NCBI GenBank assembly: GCA_018700895.1
Contig: JABIUV010000026.1
Location: 62,001-126,000, forward strand
From: Bacteroidota bacterium
GTDB lineage: Bacteria; Bacteroidota; Bacteroidia; NS11-12g; UBA9320
Direction of reading: 5' to 3'
Length of the DNA stretch: 64,000 bases
Shown here: piece by piece, positions 47,789 to 56,665 of the stretch
Layout of the letters: each line of letters begins with the position of its first letter
Position numbering within the stretch: the stretch's first letter is position 1
Made by a program: the position numbers and the translations under genes
Notes under the pieces: generated by a model
Databases searched by the model: none
What the model saw: the letters and a program-made list of their open reading frames with translations, nothing else
Told to the model about the DNA's origin: nothing

Positions 47789-50700
47789 TTATTTAAGGCT
47801 AGTTTCATCTAAGTATACGGTAATATTCACTACCTCTCCACTTCGTTTGAAAATTTCAGAACTGGTCTGGGCATCTAGATTTAATCCCTCTATTGTAGTT
47901 GAGGTTTTATCCTTATTAGTCACCACCATGCTATTTTCTTTGGCGAGGCGATAGATAATAGGCACTTGACAATAAGTGAAACATAAAGAGCCGAGTTCAG
48001 GCGAAAAATCGTGGTGATTCATATGCACATCTACATAATGAAAATTTCTGCTCTGCACCGTAAATTCATTTTTACGTAGTAAACAAGGGTCGAAATACAA
48101 ACAACCGTCTTTTACAAAAACGCCAAGTTCTCCGAACCTACTTAGTACATCTTCCTTTACCTGCCCTGTCATACCTGGTTGCTGAGCACCTCGGCCAGCA
48201 GGAGTATGCGAGTAAGGGTCGGTAGGAAATGCACCGTATAGTTGTGGTGACTTATGTACACCTACTCCTTCGTTTATCTCGTAGTAGTGCTCTAGTAGTC
48301 GTCCTACTATTTCTTTGCTTTCGCCTTTCTCTACAGCTATTAAGCATATTTCTTGAACGGCTAATTGGAGCTTAGAGACCATATGCCAGTATATAGATCC
48401 TAGTCCCTCATAACCGAAGAATGTTCCAGACCTTCCTGTAAATGCCTTGTGATTAAATACCTTTTCAAACGTGGCTAAAATGTGCTGCTCCTCATCGCTG
48501 TCAAGACTTACATCTAAGTTATGTAAAGCAGAAGCGAGGTCATTGGCATTTTTGAAATTACCATTAAAGTGGAAATTGCCCTTGGTGTCTTTTTCTATGA
48601 TAGAAGTATCATTCTCCTTTTCCATCTTGGTGAGGAGCTTACTCTTTTTTATAGCTTGGGCAGGTACATTATTCTTCTCCAAAAACTTAGGTAAATTTTT
48701 ATTCGGATAGAGAATGTAGCTATACTGATCTTCTCGGAATAAGGCACTCTTTTTCATGCTGTCAAGAAGTCTTAAAGCTTTTTTAGGCTTCAAGTGACCC
48801 GAGCTAAGTACGGCGACTTGTCCTTCCAACATCTCATCTAGATACGCTATAGACACTTCTTTGTCGTTTTCTACCGTCATGAGGTTATAAGCGTGGTATA
48901 GTTTATCCTCACGCTTGTTAGCCTTGATGGTGTGTTCTATAAATTTCAGACTAAGCTTGATAAAACGCTTGAGTCGTTTGTATGAGATGGTTCTTTTTTG
49001 TCCCCAGAAAGCTTGTTTGTAAATATGCTCACGGTAGTCGCTACCTGCTTGACCTAAGTGGTCGAGTATTTCTTTGCGATGCTTGTCGCTTATTTTATCC
49101 TTGAGGACGTGCTGGTAATCTTCGAAGGTCTCTAGTATTTTTTTGTAAAATATGATGAGTTCGTTTGATATTTCTACGCGGTCTTCAGTCGCATTTTCTA
49201 TTTGCTTGTCAAAGAATATAAGAAATCTGCGGAGGTAGTATAAGGTTACCATCGAAACCCCGTTTCCAACCAATGCATTATTGGCATCATTCCACTCTGG
49301 ACGTTGTGTATTCATCCATATGCCACCTTCGGGTATGAAATTAGATAACTTGGCGAGTACTGTTGCTAGTATTTTTTCTACGTAATTTACGGTGTATATC
49401 GCATCATTCTCGTCTATAAGTAATGCCGCGTCAGAACCGAGTTCTTTGCGTCGTGCTCGTATGTCTAGGTCCAACTCTTCGTCAAACTCAATGGTGTCTT
49501 TAGGGTTTTTTACAATCTCCTCGTAGCTCTTTATTTTGTATGGAACGTCGGCATATACGTATGCTTCTTTTTCAAAATTAGTTGCTAATTGTCCGGGGAA
49601 GTACTTCTCATTTAATTCTAACAATTTGAGTAAGTATATAATCTGATGATCGCCCCAGTAGCCTATGTATGACCACGGGTTGTCTGGTTCTATGGTTTCC
49701 CAGTCAAATCCACCTTTGGTGACACGGTACGGGTTGTATCCTTCAAAAGTGGTGGCATTCAGAAACTTATGAATCATGCTCTCGGTGAAAGCAGGGTAGG
49801 AGTGGGCGAGTGCCTCCCAGTTCTGAAATATATCTCTCCAGTTTCCTTCGTAGTCCAAAATTTTGGATCCGTCTACCTCACTGCGTGTATTGATAGAGAA
49901 CTTGTTCCACGGTCTACTTGGGTCTCCGTGTCTTCTACTAAACTTGAGCGGCATGTACTCTTTGCACAATCGCTTGAAGTCTTTGTCGCTGCTCTTACTT
50001 GCTACTTCTTCTAGGTCAAAGGACGTGAAGGTTTCTGGCAAGGCATTTATGGTTTTCTCCAACAGAGTGTAAACACGTGTATTCGCATTTTGGATATAGT
50101 TTTTAAAATCCCATTTTTCTATCTGATAGTTGGCATCAAATACGCCACCACGCATAATATTGAATAATGAGTTAGAAAAATGTCTACTATCTCTGAATAC
50201 ATCAGCAGATAGTTGAATACCATCAGCAGAGGCGTTGAGCTCTATTAGTTTTTGAGAACCAAGCTGAATATTTTGATGTACTTCTTCTGCTAAGTTTTTA
50301 TTGGTTTTGATTTGCTCTATTAGTGCTACGATGGCCGATTGGCTTTTATTTACATCAGCTACGATCGTCCACGTTTCTTCGGCGTTTGGAGCAAGTTTGT
50401 ATATGGCATTAATGAAGTATGCTCCTTTTTCGGCTTTTACGTCGTTTTCGGGCTTCACTTGTAGTCCTTTTCTGAAATCGCCTACCTGCATAGATGATAC
50501 AAGGTGGGTAGCTTTTGGTAATCCTAATGACCACGCTACATTTGCTTTGAGTGCTTCGCTAGGTTCAGCTTTGTCTACGATGATGGCACTCAGTGCGTAT
50601 ATACCCAGTCCTGATGATTCATTGAGCTCATTGCGTTTGTAAGCGTCTACCAAGTTACTTGTTGAGTTTTGCAAATCTGGCCCAACACCCTCGGGCATTA

Positions 50701-51241
50701 GGTTTTGTATTCCGTCTAATACAGAAACATTTATTTCAGCGTCCGAATGATTGGTTAATTGTGATTTTCGTACAAAACCAAACTCATTACTTGAGTTCCA
50801 TTGATATTTAAATGTAAGACCAAGGTCGTGGTTTATTTCTTCAAATATTATTTTATTACCTAGTGCATTCTTATAAAGATTGCGAGTGGTGTTATATAAG
50901 TCTGAGTTACGCTCCGAGAATGGTTCCCATATATGCAACTCGTTGTTTAATGTTACTTGAAAAATAGACTTACTACCTGTTGTTTCTACAGATTCGGTAA
51001 TCTTATCAGATGTGTAGTAAGGAAAAAGACTGTAGTTCGAATTTTTTCGGCCAGCACTTAGAGCACCGTTGCTTGATATGAACATCCAGTGATTAGAGTC
51101 ACTTACAATACTCATAAAAAACGGACGCATCTCGTTATAATTCGAAATCTTGTAGTAGTTCTCGTTCTCTATTTTGAGACGGTTTATATCTACTGTTTCA
51201 GCACTTTTAGCTTCTCCTTTGTGTAATGTCTGTCTTGCCAT
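47789..51241 (-). CDS. GH149-type beta-1,3-glucan phosphorylase
   Basis: 1150 residues without signal peptide or lipobox, so cytosolic. Size and layout (beta-sandwich about 1-310, linker, alpha/alpha barrel about 360-870, long C-terminal part) match GH149, the family of Euglena EgP1 and bacterial relatives, which split beta-1,3-glucan with phosphate into alpha-glucose-1-phosphate. The stretch GGIWMNTQRPEWNDANNAL at about 639-657 resembles the catalytic WND motif of related GH94 enzymes; Asp652 is the likely general acid. GH161 is another beta-1,3-glucan phosphorylase family but is shorter. The flanking GH17, GH3, GH16 and transporter support the substrate. Confidence is moderate because the family was assigned from memory. 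Confidence 0.75.
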   Translation of the reverse strand: MARQTLHKGEAKSAETVDINRLKIENENYYKISNYNEMRPFFMSIVSDSNHWMFISSNGALSAGRKNSNYSLFPYYTSDKITESVETTGSKSIFQVTLNNELHIWEPFSERNSDLYNTTRNLYKNALGNKIIFEEINHDLGLTFKYQWNSSNEFGFVRKSQLTNHSDAEINVSVLDGIQNLMPEGVGPDLQNSTSNLVDAYKRNELNESSGLGIYALSAIIVDKAEPSEALKANVAWSLGLPKATHLVSSMQVGDFRKGLQVKPENDVKAEKGAYFINAIYKLAPNAEETWTIVADVNKSQSAIVALIEQIKTNKNLAEEVHQNIQLGSQKLIELNASADGIQLSADVFRDSRHFSNSLFNIMRGGVFDANYQIEKWDFKNYIQNANTRVYTLLEKTINALPETFTSFDLEEVASKSSDKDFKRLCKEYMPLKFSRRHGDPSRPWNKFSINTRSEVDGSKILDYEGNWRDIFQNWEALAHSYPAFTESMIHKFLNATTFEGYNPYRVTKGGFDWETIEPDNPWSYIGYWGDHQIIYLLKLLELNEKYFPGQLATNFEKEAYVYADVPYKIKSYEEIVKNPKDTIEFDEELDLDIRARRKELGSDAALLIDENDAIYTVNYVEKILATVLAKLSNFIPEGGIWMNTQRPEWNDANNALVGNGVSMVTLYYLRRFLIFFDKQIENATEDRVEISNELIIFYKKILETFEDYQHVLKDKISDKHRKEILDHLGQAGSDYREHIYKQAFWGQKRTISYKRLKRFIKLSLKFIEHTIKANKREDKLYHAYNLMTVENDKEVSIAYLDEMLEGQVAVLSSGHLKPKKALRLLDSMKKSALFREDQYSYILYPNKNLPKFLEKNNVPAQAIKKSKLLTKMEKENDTSIIEKDTKGNFHFNGNFKNANDLASALHNLDVSLDSDEEQHILATFEKVFNHKAFTGRSGTFFGYEGLGSIYWHMVSKLQLAVQEICLIAVEKGESKEIVGRLLEHYYEINEGVGVHKSPQLYGAFPTDPYSHTPAGRGAQQPGMTGQVKEDVLSRFGELGVFVKDGCLYFDPCLLRKNEFTVQSRNFHYVDVHMNHHDFSPELGSLCFTYCQVPIIYRLAKENSMVVTNKDKTSTTIEGLNLDAQTSSEIFKRSGEVVNITVYLDETSLK

Positions 51242-51274
51242 CGGTTCTATCTGTCGTCTTTGGTTTTGTCGTGA

Positions 51275-52543
51275 TTATAAAGCTTTATTTATGGCTTCGT
51301 CTATGTTTATTTTAGCAAATAAGGAGTCTAATAGTGGGAGCGTTTGATTGGGGGATATGGGATTAATGTTGTGAATTTGACTCAATACATAGTATGCTGC
51401 TCGCGGGTATAGTGGAGAGGTATTGTTGGGGAGTGTTTTGCCCTTGGCACATATCCCAAACCACTCTTCGTTCATATTCTTTTGACCTTTTTTATAATCA
51501 TAAGCATAACCGCCATTACTCCAAGATGCTGTGGAGTCGTGTACGTCTAAGTTATAAGTTTGTCCGGTTTTCCACCAGCCGTCACTAAATTGAAAGGTGA
51601 ATCCACCGATGCAATTCTCTGCTTTACCTAATCCTGCGGCATTTTGGTATAGCTCTTTCCAGTTGCTTAGTAGGTATTGTGCTTGGGAACGTTGGTCTTC
51701 TTTTTGGCTGATTGCATCATAAGCATCTGCCCCAAATTCGGTAAACATTACGGGCTTACCCCATTGTTTTTTTATGTCCGTAAATGCCTTATCAAAAGAA
51801 GATCCGCGGTAGATATTAATGCCGAGGATATCTACGTGAGTGCATTCTTTGGCAATAATATCGAGATATTGGATGTCGCCATTGCATATAGCTACTTGCT
51901 TGTCAGGGTCTATTTGCTTCAGTACTTGAGCAGCTTCATTAAAAACTTGGTATAAGGCAAGTATTTGTTTTTCGGCATTTGCCTTTTGTAGAGGGATGTC
52001 CTCTGTTTCGGCTCCTTCCCAGAAGAGACCGTAGTTATTCTCGTTGCCCAAGAGGTACATCAATAGTCCTCTGGTATTTTTATAGTTGTGAGCAACCGCT
52101 TTAATTTCTGTTAATATGGTTGCTTTAGTAAGCGAATCGGCATAATTAGTCTTAGCAACCCATTGGTCATTGATACTCAGGCCATATCTACCCATAGAAT
52201 GATTAATAACCGTATGAATACCATAGGTGTCATATACGTAGGTAATCCATTGGGGCGGCATAGAGACATAAGTTCTTAGGGTATTTACTCCCATGTCTTT
52301 CAATAGGGTCATGTCCGTCGCCAAGCCTGCGTGTATAACGCTGTCTGGCTGCTCCCAGAAAGAATAGGTATAGTTGGTTCCAATAGGAAAGTAATCCCAA
52401 TTCATACCATTAATGAAAATAGGTTTCCCGTTTACCTCTAGGGTATGACCCGTCTCTGCCTCAACCGACGATACACTGGATTTCTTGGCACAAGAAGCCA
52501 AAAAAAACGAAATGATTATATATATGATCGGGTTGGGTCTCAT
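51275..52543 (-). CDS. Unclassified clan GH-A glycosidase lipoprotein
   Basis: 422 residues. The lipoprotein signal ends at Cys18 (FFLASC), followed by AKKSSV with no acids, so it likely faces the periplasm. The rest is a single TIM barrel: IFINGMNWDYFP, LLKDMGVNTLRTYV, acid/base Glu168 in LLGNENNYG and nucleophile Glu269 in MFTEFGADA. The layout recalls the barrel of GH2 and the GH72 glucanosyltransferases, but the sandwich domains of GH2 are missing, and I cannot place it in a family. In this locus it should act on beta-glucan as a hydrolase or transglycosylase. It could alternatively be GH158 or a GH5 subfamily. Confidence 0.65.
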   Translation of the reverse strand: MRPNPIIYIIISFFLASCAKKSSVSSVEAETGHTLEVNGKPIFINGMNWDYFPIGTNYTYSFWEQPDSVIHAGLATDMTLLKDMGVNTLRTYVSMPPQWITYVYDTYGIHTVINHSMGRYGLSINDQWVAKTNYADSLTKATILTEIKAVAHNYKNTRGLLMYLLGNENNYGLFWEGAETEDIPLQKANAEKQILALYQVFNEAAQVLKQIDPDKQVAICNGDIQYLDIIAKECTHVDILGINIYRGSSFDKAFTDIKKQWGKPVMFTEFGADAYDAISQKEDQRSQAQYLLSNWKELYQNAAGLGKAENCIGGFTFQFSDGWWKTGQTYNLDVHDSTASWSNGGYAYDYKKGQKNMNEEWFGICAKGKTLPNNTSPLYPRAAYYVLSQIHNINPISPNQTLPLLDSLFAKINIDEAINKAL

Positions 52544-52606
52544 GTGATTAGGGCAACAAGTTGACTTGTGTTTTGACTAAATCATTACGTGCTTGCACTT
52601 ATTTTT

Positions 52607-53728
52607 TTATTGAAATACACGGATGTAGTCTACCCACATTTTTTGTGGAAAGTCTGTAGTAGAGTCTGGCGACCCAGGCCATCGGCCACCTACGGCCACA
52701 TTAAATATGAAAAAGAATTCCTGATGAAATTCACTCATATTGGGGTTGGTAGTAGTGATTACCATATATTGTTTATCATCACGTAGGATGCGTATTTTCT
52801 CATCGTCCCATATTAGGGAGAAAACATGAAATTCTTCTGAGAATTTGGTAGAGATAGAATTACTCAAACCGTACGAAGCATATGAACCTGCATTGTCCCA
52901 ATGCACAGTTCCGTGTACAGTCTTATCCGATTTACCTTCGGCCGTTCCGCCTACAAGTTCCATAATATCTATTTCACCGCAGTTAGGCCAGCTAACTGTC
53001 GAAATATCATTGCCCAGCATCCAAAGTGCAGGCCAAATACCTTGCCCTTCTGGCAAAGCGGCACGTATATCTACACGGCAGTATTTAAAAGATTTTTTAT
53101 TTTTTGTCGTCAGTCTTGACGAGGTGTATTGTCTGTTGCCAAAAAATTGTTTTTTAGCTTCGATAGACAAATAGCCATCGGCTACTATAGTGTTTTCTTT
53201 GAGGTAGTACTGTTGTTCGTTGTTTCCCCAGCCGTTGCTGCCTGTACCTAATTCGTAGTTCCATACAGATTCGTTCAATGCTTCTCCATCAAACTCGTCA
53301 TTCCAAACGAGGGTCATCCCGTCATAAGTCATAGGAGATGAGTAGCCATTAAGCGGCCTACCGTCCTCGGTCTTAGTCTCTTCTATGTATACCCTAAAAG
53401 TATCTGTTCGTTCTATGTAATTAGTTGCAAGAGCGTGTGCTTTTACGTTGATTTCATACAATCCTGATTTGGTATACGTATGTGTGGCGGTGCCATACGG
53501 AGTTTCTGTACTTTCTGTGTTGTCGCCATCCAAAAAAGTGATGGTAAAAAAGTTGACTGAATTTGCTTTAGCAGTGACGTTAACAATACTTGGGTCATTA
53601 GCTGAATACTCTATTTGTACCGTCAAACTATCAGGTAATCCTACTTGAGGTTTTTCAGGTTCATCATCGCAACCCGTAATTCCAAGAATAAAGATAAGTA
53701 ATAGTAATGATATATTTTTAAGTCTCAT
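52607..53728 (-). CDS. GH16-family laminarinase lipoprotein with PKD-like domain
   Basis: 373 residues from the ATG at 53728; the track starts 15 codons earlier and spoils the lipoprotein signal. Cys20 (LGITGC) is followed by DDE, which fits the Bacteroidota surface-export signal, so the enzyme should sit on the cell surface. A PKD-like domain (about 30-118) is followed by the GH16 domain (about 135-373) with the catalytic GEIDIMELVG (Glu252, Asp254, Glu257). The short loop type is that of laminarinases (GH16_3). It would make the first cuts in extracellular beta-1,3-glucan. Confidence 0.88.
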   Translation of the reverse strand: MRLKNISLLLLIFILGITGCDDEPEKPQVGLPDSLTVQIEYSANDPSIVNVTAKANSVNFFTITFLDGDNTESTETPYGTATHTYTKSGLYEINVKAHALATNYIERTDTFRVYIEETKTEDGRPLNGYSSPMTYDGMTLVWNDEFDGEALNESVWNYELGTGSNGWGNNEQQYYLKENTIVADGYLSIEAKKQFFGNRQYTSSRLTTKNKKSFKYCRVDIRAALPEGQGIWPALWMLGNDISTVSWPNCGEIDIMELVGGTAEGKSDKTVHGTVHWDNAGSYASYGLSNSISTKFSEEFHVFSLIWDDEKIRILRDDKQYMVITTTNPNMSEFHQEFFFIFNVAVGGRWPGSPDSTTDFPQKMWVDYIRVFQ

Positions 53729-53751
53729 GATATGTATTGTTAAGCATAGAA

Positions 53752-53781
53752 AAAGGAGTGCGAATTGTATCACACTCCTTT
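53752..53781 (-). terminator. Attenuator-like hairpin between binding-protein and enzyme genes
   Basis: A perfect 9-bp stem (AAAGGAGTG/CACTCCTTT) with a 12-base loop, followed on the minus strand by further T. It lies 20 bases after the lipoprotein gene's stop and 24 bases before the GH16 start. It would leave susC-susD-binding protein expressed above the enzymes. Confidence 0.65.
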
Positions 53782-53801
53782 AAGTTAATAATTATGAAAA
53801 A

Positions 53802-55154
53802 TTAATTTTGTTTGATGTCATCTAAGTAGAAAGTGCCAGCATTAGCTACATCCCATCCAGGGAATAATACTACTCTAGCAAATTTGCCAGCCGCAGCATC
53901 GCTGAAATCAATACTAACTTCTACCCATGTATTAGCCGTAGGTACGTTAACATCTTTCTCTACAAACTCACCTGTATCATCAATGTTTTCTAATTTCATA
54001 CGCATAAGTCCGGCAGCTGGAGCCCATACTTTCACCGTAAGATTTGGTGATCCATTTGTGAAATCCAAAGGATCTTTGAGGTCAACGAATAATCCTGCCC
54101 AAGTTTGGTCTCCGTGTACAGTCTCTAAAACATTAGCACTGGTGTTGATTCCAGACATATCTGGATTAGCAACAATGCCGTATGTACTTCCACCGAAAGT
54201 AGTCCACTCCATAGCGTCTCCTTCAAAATCAAACGGTAAAGCAAGTCCACTGGTGTTTCCACCTCCGCCGCCACCGCCGCCTCCGCCGTTATCTACGGGG
54301 AAGTCTTCGGGAACTAGTCTGATGTACCATCTTAATGTAGCATCTACAGCATCTGTATAGCTTATAGTTAATTCATTCTCATTGATAGTTTCAACGCGAT
54401 ATTCTCTTACGCCTGAGAAGAAACCAATAAACGCTGAACCAGAGATACTAATCATGGTGTCTTCGCCTTCTGTCAACGTCCACGTTTCATCTAGTTGGTT
54501 CTCAAATGGAGCTGAAGCGTCATCTGAATTGTCATAAGCACCTGGGAAGTTTGCCATTTGATCGTTGTTAAGGAATACTAATCCGTTAGTTATATGGTCA
54601 AATTTAAATCCGCTTAGCTTGAATGTATATCTATCACTGTACAAACCAGTGTTAGCTTTATTCAATGGATCTGCAGACCACCATTCTGGCCAAGTACCTG
54701 CCTCAGGGCCTACGCCCATGTGTGCAGCTCTAGTTGAGTCTATAACCCAAGTTTTGCTTCCGCTACCCGCTATGCCACCCGTAAGCAGAGTGTAAAGTGG
54801 GTTGTCTAATAAGGTGATATCGTCTTCAGCAATTACGATGTCTTGTGAGCTACTTGCACTTCCACCAGAGTTGAAAACTGTAAGTGTAACTGTGTAAGTA
54901 CCTTTGTTTGGGTAGCTAGACTGTGCAGTCATACCTTCTCCCAATAGAGCATTTCCGAAATCCCATTTATAGGTGAATCCAGAGTTTGTTGCAGTGAAGT
55001 CGATAGTGTTTGCGTTTTCAGCAGTTGCAGCATAAGTAAATGCAGCATCTGCAGATGTTGGTGCTTCACCTAGTGATGGAGCTTCATCATCTTTACAGCT
55101 CGATATTCCTAGAATAAGAGCCAGTGATAAAAATAAAAATGTTGTTTTTTTCAT
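53802..55154 (-). CDS. Surface glycan-binding lipoprotein with PKD domain
   Basis: 450 residues. Cys20 is followed by KDDE, very close to the published surface-export signal of Capnocytophaga lipoproteins (QKDDE), so it should face outward. A PKD domain (about 35-110) precedes a middle beta-rich part (about 115-285), a run of ten glycines (54258-54287) and a C-terminal module (about 305-450) shared with the T9SS protein at 38383. There is no glycosidase signature. Placed after susD, it is the SusE/F-position binding protein of the PUL, expected to hold beta-glucan at the surface. Confidence 0.8.
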   Translation of the reverse strand: MKKTTFLFLSLALILGISSCKDDEAPSLGEAPTSADAAFTYAATAENANTIDFTATNSGFTYKWDFGNALLGEGMTAQSSYPNKGTYTVTLTVFNSGGSASSSQDIVIAEDDITLLDNPLYTLLTGGIAGSGSKTWVIDSTRAAHMGVGPEAGTWPEWWSADPLNKANTGLYSDRYTFKLSGFKFDHITNGLVFLNNDQMANFPGAYDNSDDASAPFENQLDETWTLTEGEDTMISISGSAFIGFFSGVREYRVETINENELTISYTDAVDATLRWYIRLVPEDFPVDNGGGGGGGGGGNTSGLALPFDFEGDAMEWTTFGGSTYGIVANPDMSGINTSANVLETVHGDQTWAGLFVDLKDPLDFTNGSPNLTVKVWAPAAGLMRMKLENIDDTGEFVEKDVNVPTANTWVEVSIDFSDAAAGKFARVVLFPGWDVANAGTFYLDDIKQN

Positions 55155-55175
55155 TGTGTTTATTGATTAAGATTC

Positions 55176-56657
55176 TTAATAATTAGCGTTTTGTGACCAC
55201 GACCCACCTGTTAAGTCTATCTCAACTTGTGGTATCGGGAATAATTCGTGTTTGCCCGTTTGGAAACCATCTATCTCCGTAGCAGCTTGTCCTGTACGCA
55301 CTAGGTCAAAGAAACGATGCCCTTCGCACGCTAGTTCGTGCAATCGCTCATCCCATATGTCTTGGGTAAGTTGTGATCCTCCACTTGTGATTTCTGGCAT
55401 ATTTACTCTGTCTCTTACACGCTTTAAGTAAGCGAGTGCTTTTGCGTCGTTAGGCGTAGATGCACGATTATGTGCTTCTGCTGCCATCAAAAGTACATCA
55501 GCAAAACGGATAACTTTGTAATTTACAGGGCTAGTTAAGTCATTATCTGGTAAACCTATTTCGCCTTGACGTTTGATATACTTGTTATTGTAGTAACCAG
55601 AGTGACCACCTCCACCTTTAGCATAAGTGATTTCGCTAGAGTTAGGCTGTGCGGCAATGAACGCGTCTATATCTAATACACTGGCGTCTCTTCTTATATC
55701 GCCAGCGGCATAGGAGTTGTAAAGCTTTTCAGTGGGCATATTGTAACTATTGCCGTCACCGTATACTGGACCGTTATATTGTCTTATCCCATGAAAACCG
55801 GGAGCAGCATTTCCTTCTAAGCATATTAGACATCCATAACTACCACCTTCAGCTCCGCTATATTCTACGTCGAATATGGTTTCTGCGTGTCCTTCATTTA
55901 TGACAGAGAATAAATCTTCGTAATTAGGAATAAGGTCATATGGTCCTTCGTCTATCACGCGGTCTAGGATTACTGCTGCTTCATCAAACTTGTTTTGGTA
56001 CAAAAGTGCTTTGCCGTGCAGTGATAGTGCAACTCCTTTTGTCAATCTGCCTTTTACAGGATTGGTCCAATCTAATACTGCGGCTGCGGCAGTTAGGTCG
56101 CTTTCTATCTGAGCGTATACTTCTGCTTGTGGCGTGCGGCTTATTTCAGTAACCTCATCGGCACCCAATCGTTGGTCTATTACCAAAGGTACATCACCAA
56201 AGTATTTTACCAACTCAAAGTAGTAATATGCTCTCAGCAATTGTGCTTGTGCTATAATTTGGTCTTTACCTTCAAAATCAAGCTTGTTTTTGTTTTCCAT
56301 AATGTAGTTTACACGAGTAACGCCGGCATAATTCCATCTGAATACGTTTCGCAATTCATTGTTTACCGCATCGTGGGTCATGTTATCTATCTCGTGTAAT
56401 CCTTCGGTATCCGAAACACTCTCGCCACCTGCTATGGAATTATCGCTTGCTATTTCACCGATCCATACTGTGATAAATGAAGATTGTAGTAAGTCATACG
56501 CTCCAGTGAGTGCACGCTCATAGTCTACAGGTGTTTCAAAATAGTTTTCAGCATCCTGAGTATATAGCGGATTGATATCTAAGAACTTCTCACAACTTGT
56601 AAAAAGTACGGTTGCCAAACAAAAGATGGCGAATATTCTAATTGTTATCTTTTTCAT
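55176..56657 (-). CDS. susD: SusD-family nutrient-binding lipoprotein
   Basis: 493 residues, with signal peptide and lipobox ending at SCEKFLDINP, the normal SusD N-terminus. TPR-like helices (LLRAYYYFELVKYFGDVPLV) and the C-terminal RVRDRVNMPEI and LACEGHRFFDLVRTG motifs are diagnostic. SusD forms the lid of the SusC transporter and binds the glycan. It lies 8 bases after susC. Confidence 0.95.
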   Translation of the reverse strand: MKKITIRIFAIFCLATVLFTSCEKFLDINPLYTQDAENYFETPVDYERALTGAYDLLQSSFITVWIGEIASDNSIAGGESVSDTEGLHEIDNMTHDAVNNELRNVFRWNYAGVTRVNYIMENKNKLDFEGKDQIIAQAQLLRAYYYFELVKYFGDVPLVIDQRLGADEVTEISRTPQAEVYAQIESDLTAAAAVLDWTNPVKGRLTKGVALSLHGKALLYQNKFDEAAVILDRVIDEGPYDLIPNYEDLFSVINEGHAETIFDVEYSGAEGGSYGCLICLEGNAAPGFHGIRQYNGPVYGDGNSYNMPTEKLYNSYAAGDIRRDASVLDIDAFIAAQPNSSEITYAKGGGGHSGYYNNKYIKRQGEIGLPDNDLTSPVNYKVIRFADVLLMAAEAHNRASTPNDAKALAYLKRVRDRVNMPEITSGGSQLTQDIWDERLHELACEGHRFFDLVRTGQAATEIDGFQTGKHELFPIPQVEIDLTGGSWSQNANY

Positions 56658-56665
56658 TTTATGTA

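Noticed and set aside
54258-54287. Repeat of GCC/TCC triplets as a possible tandem repeat or CRISPR-like element
   Set aside because: It codes for ten glycines forming a linker in the binding lipoprotein; there are no spacers.
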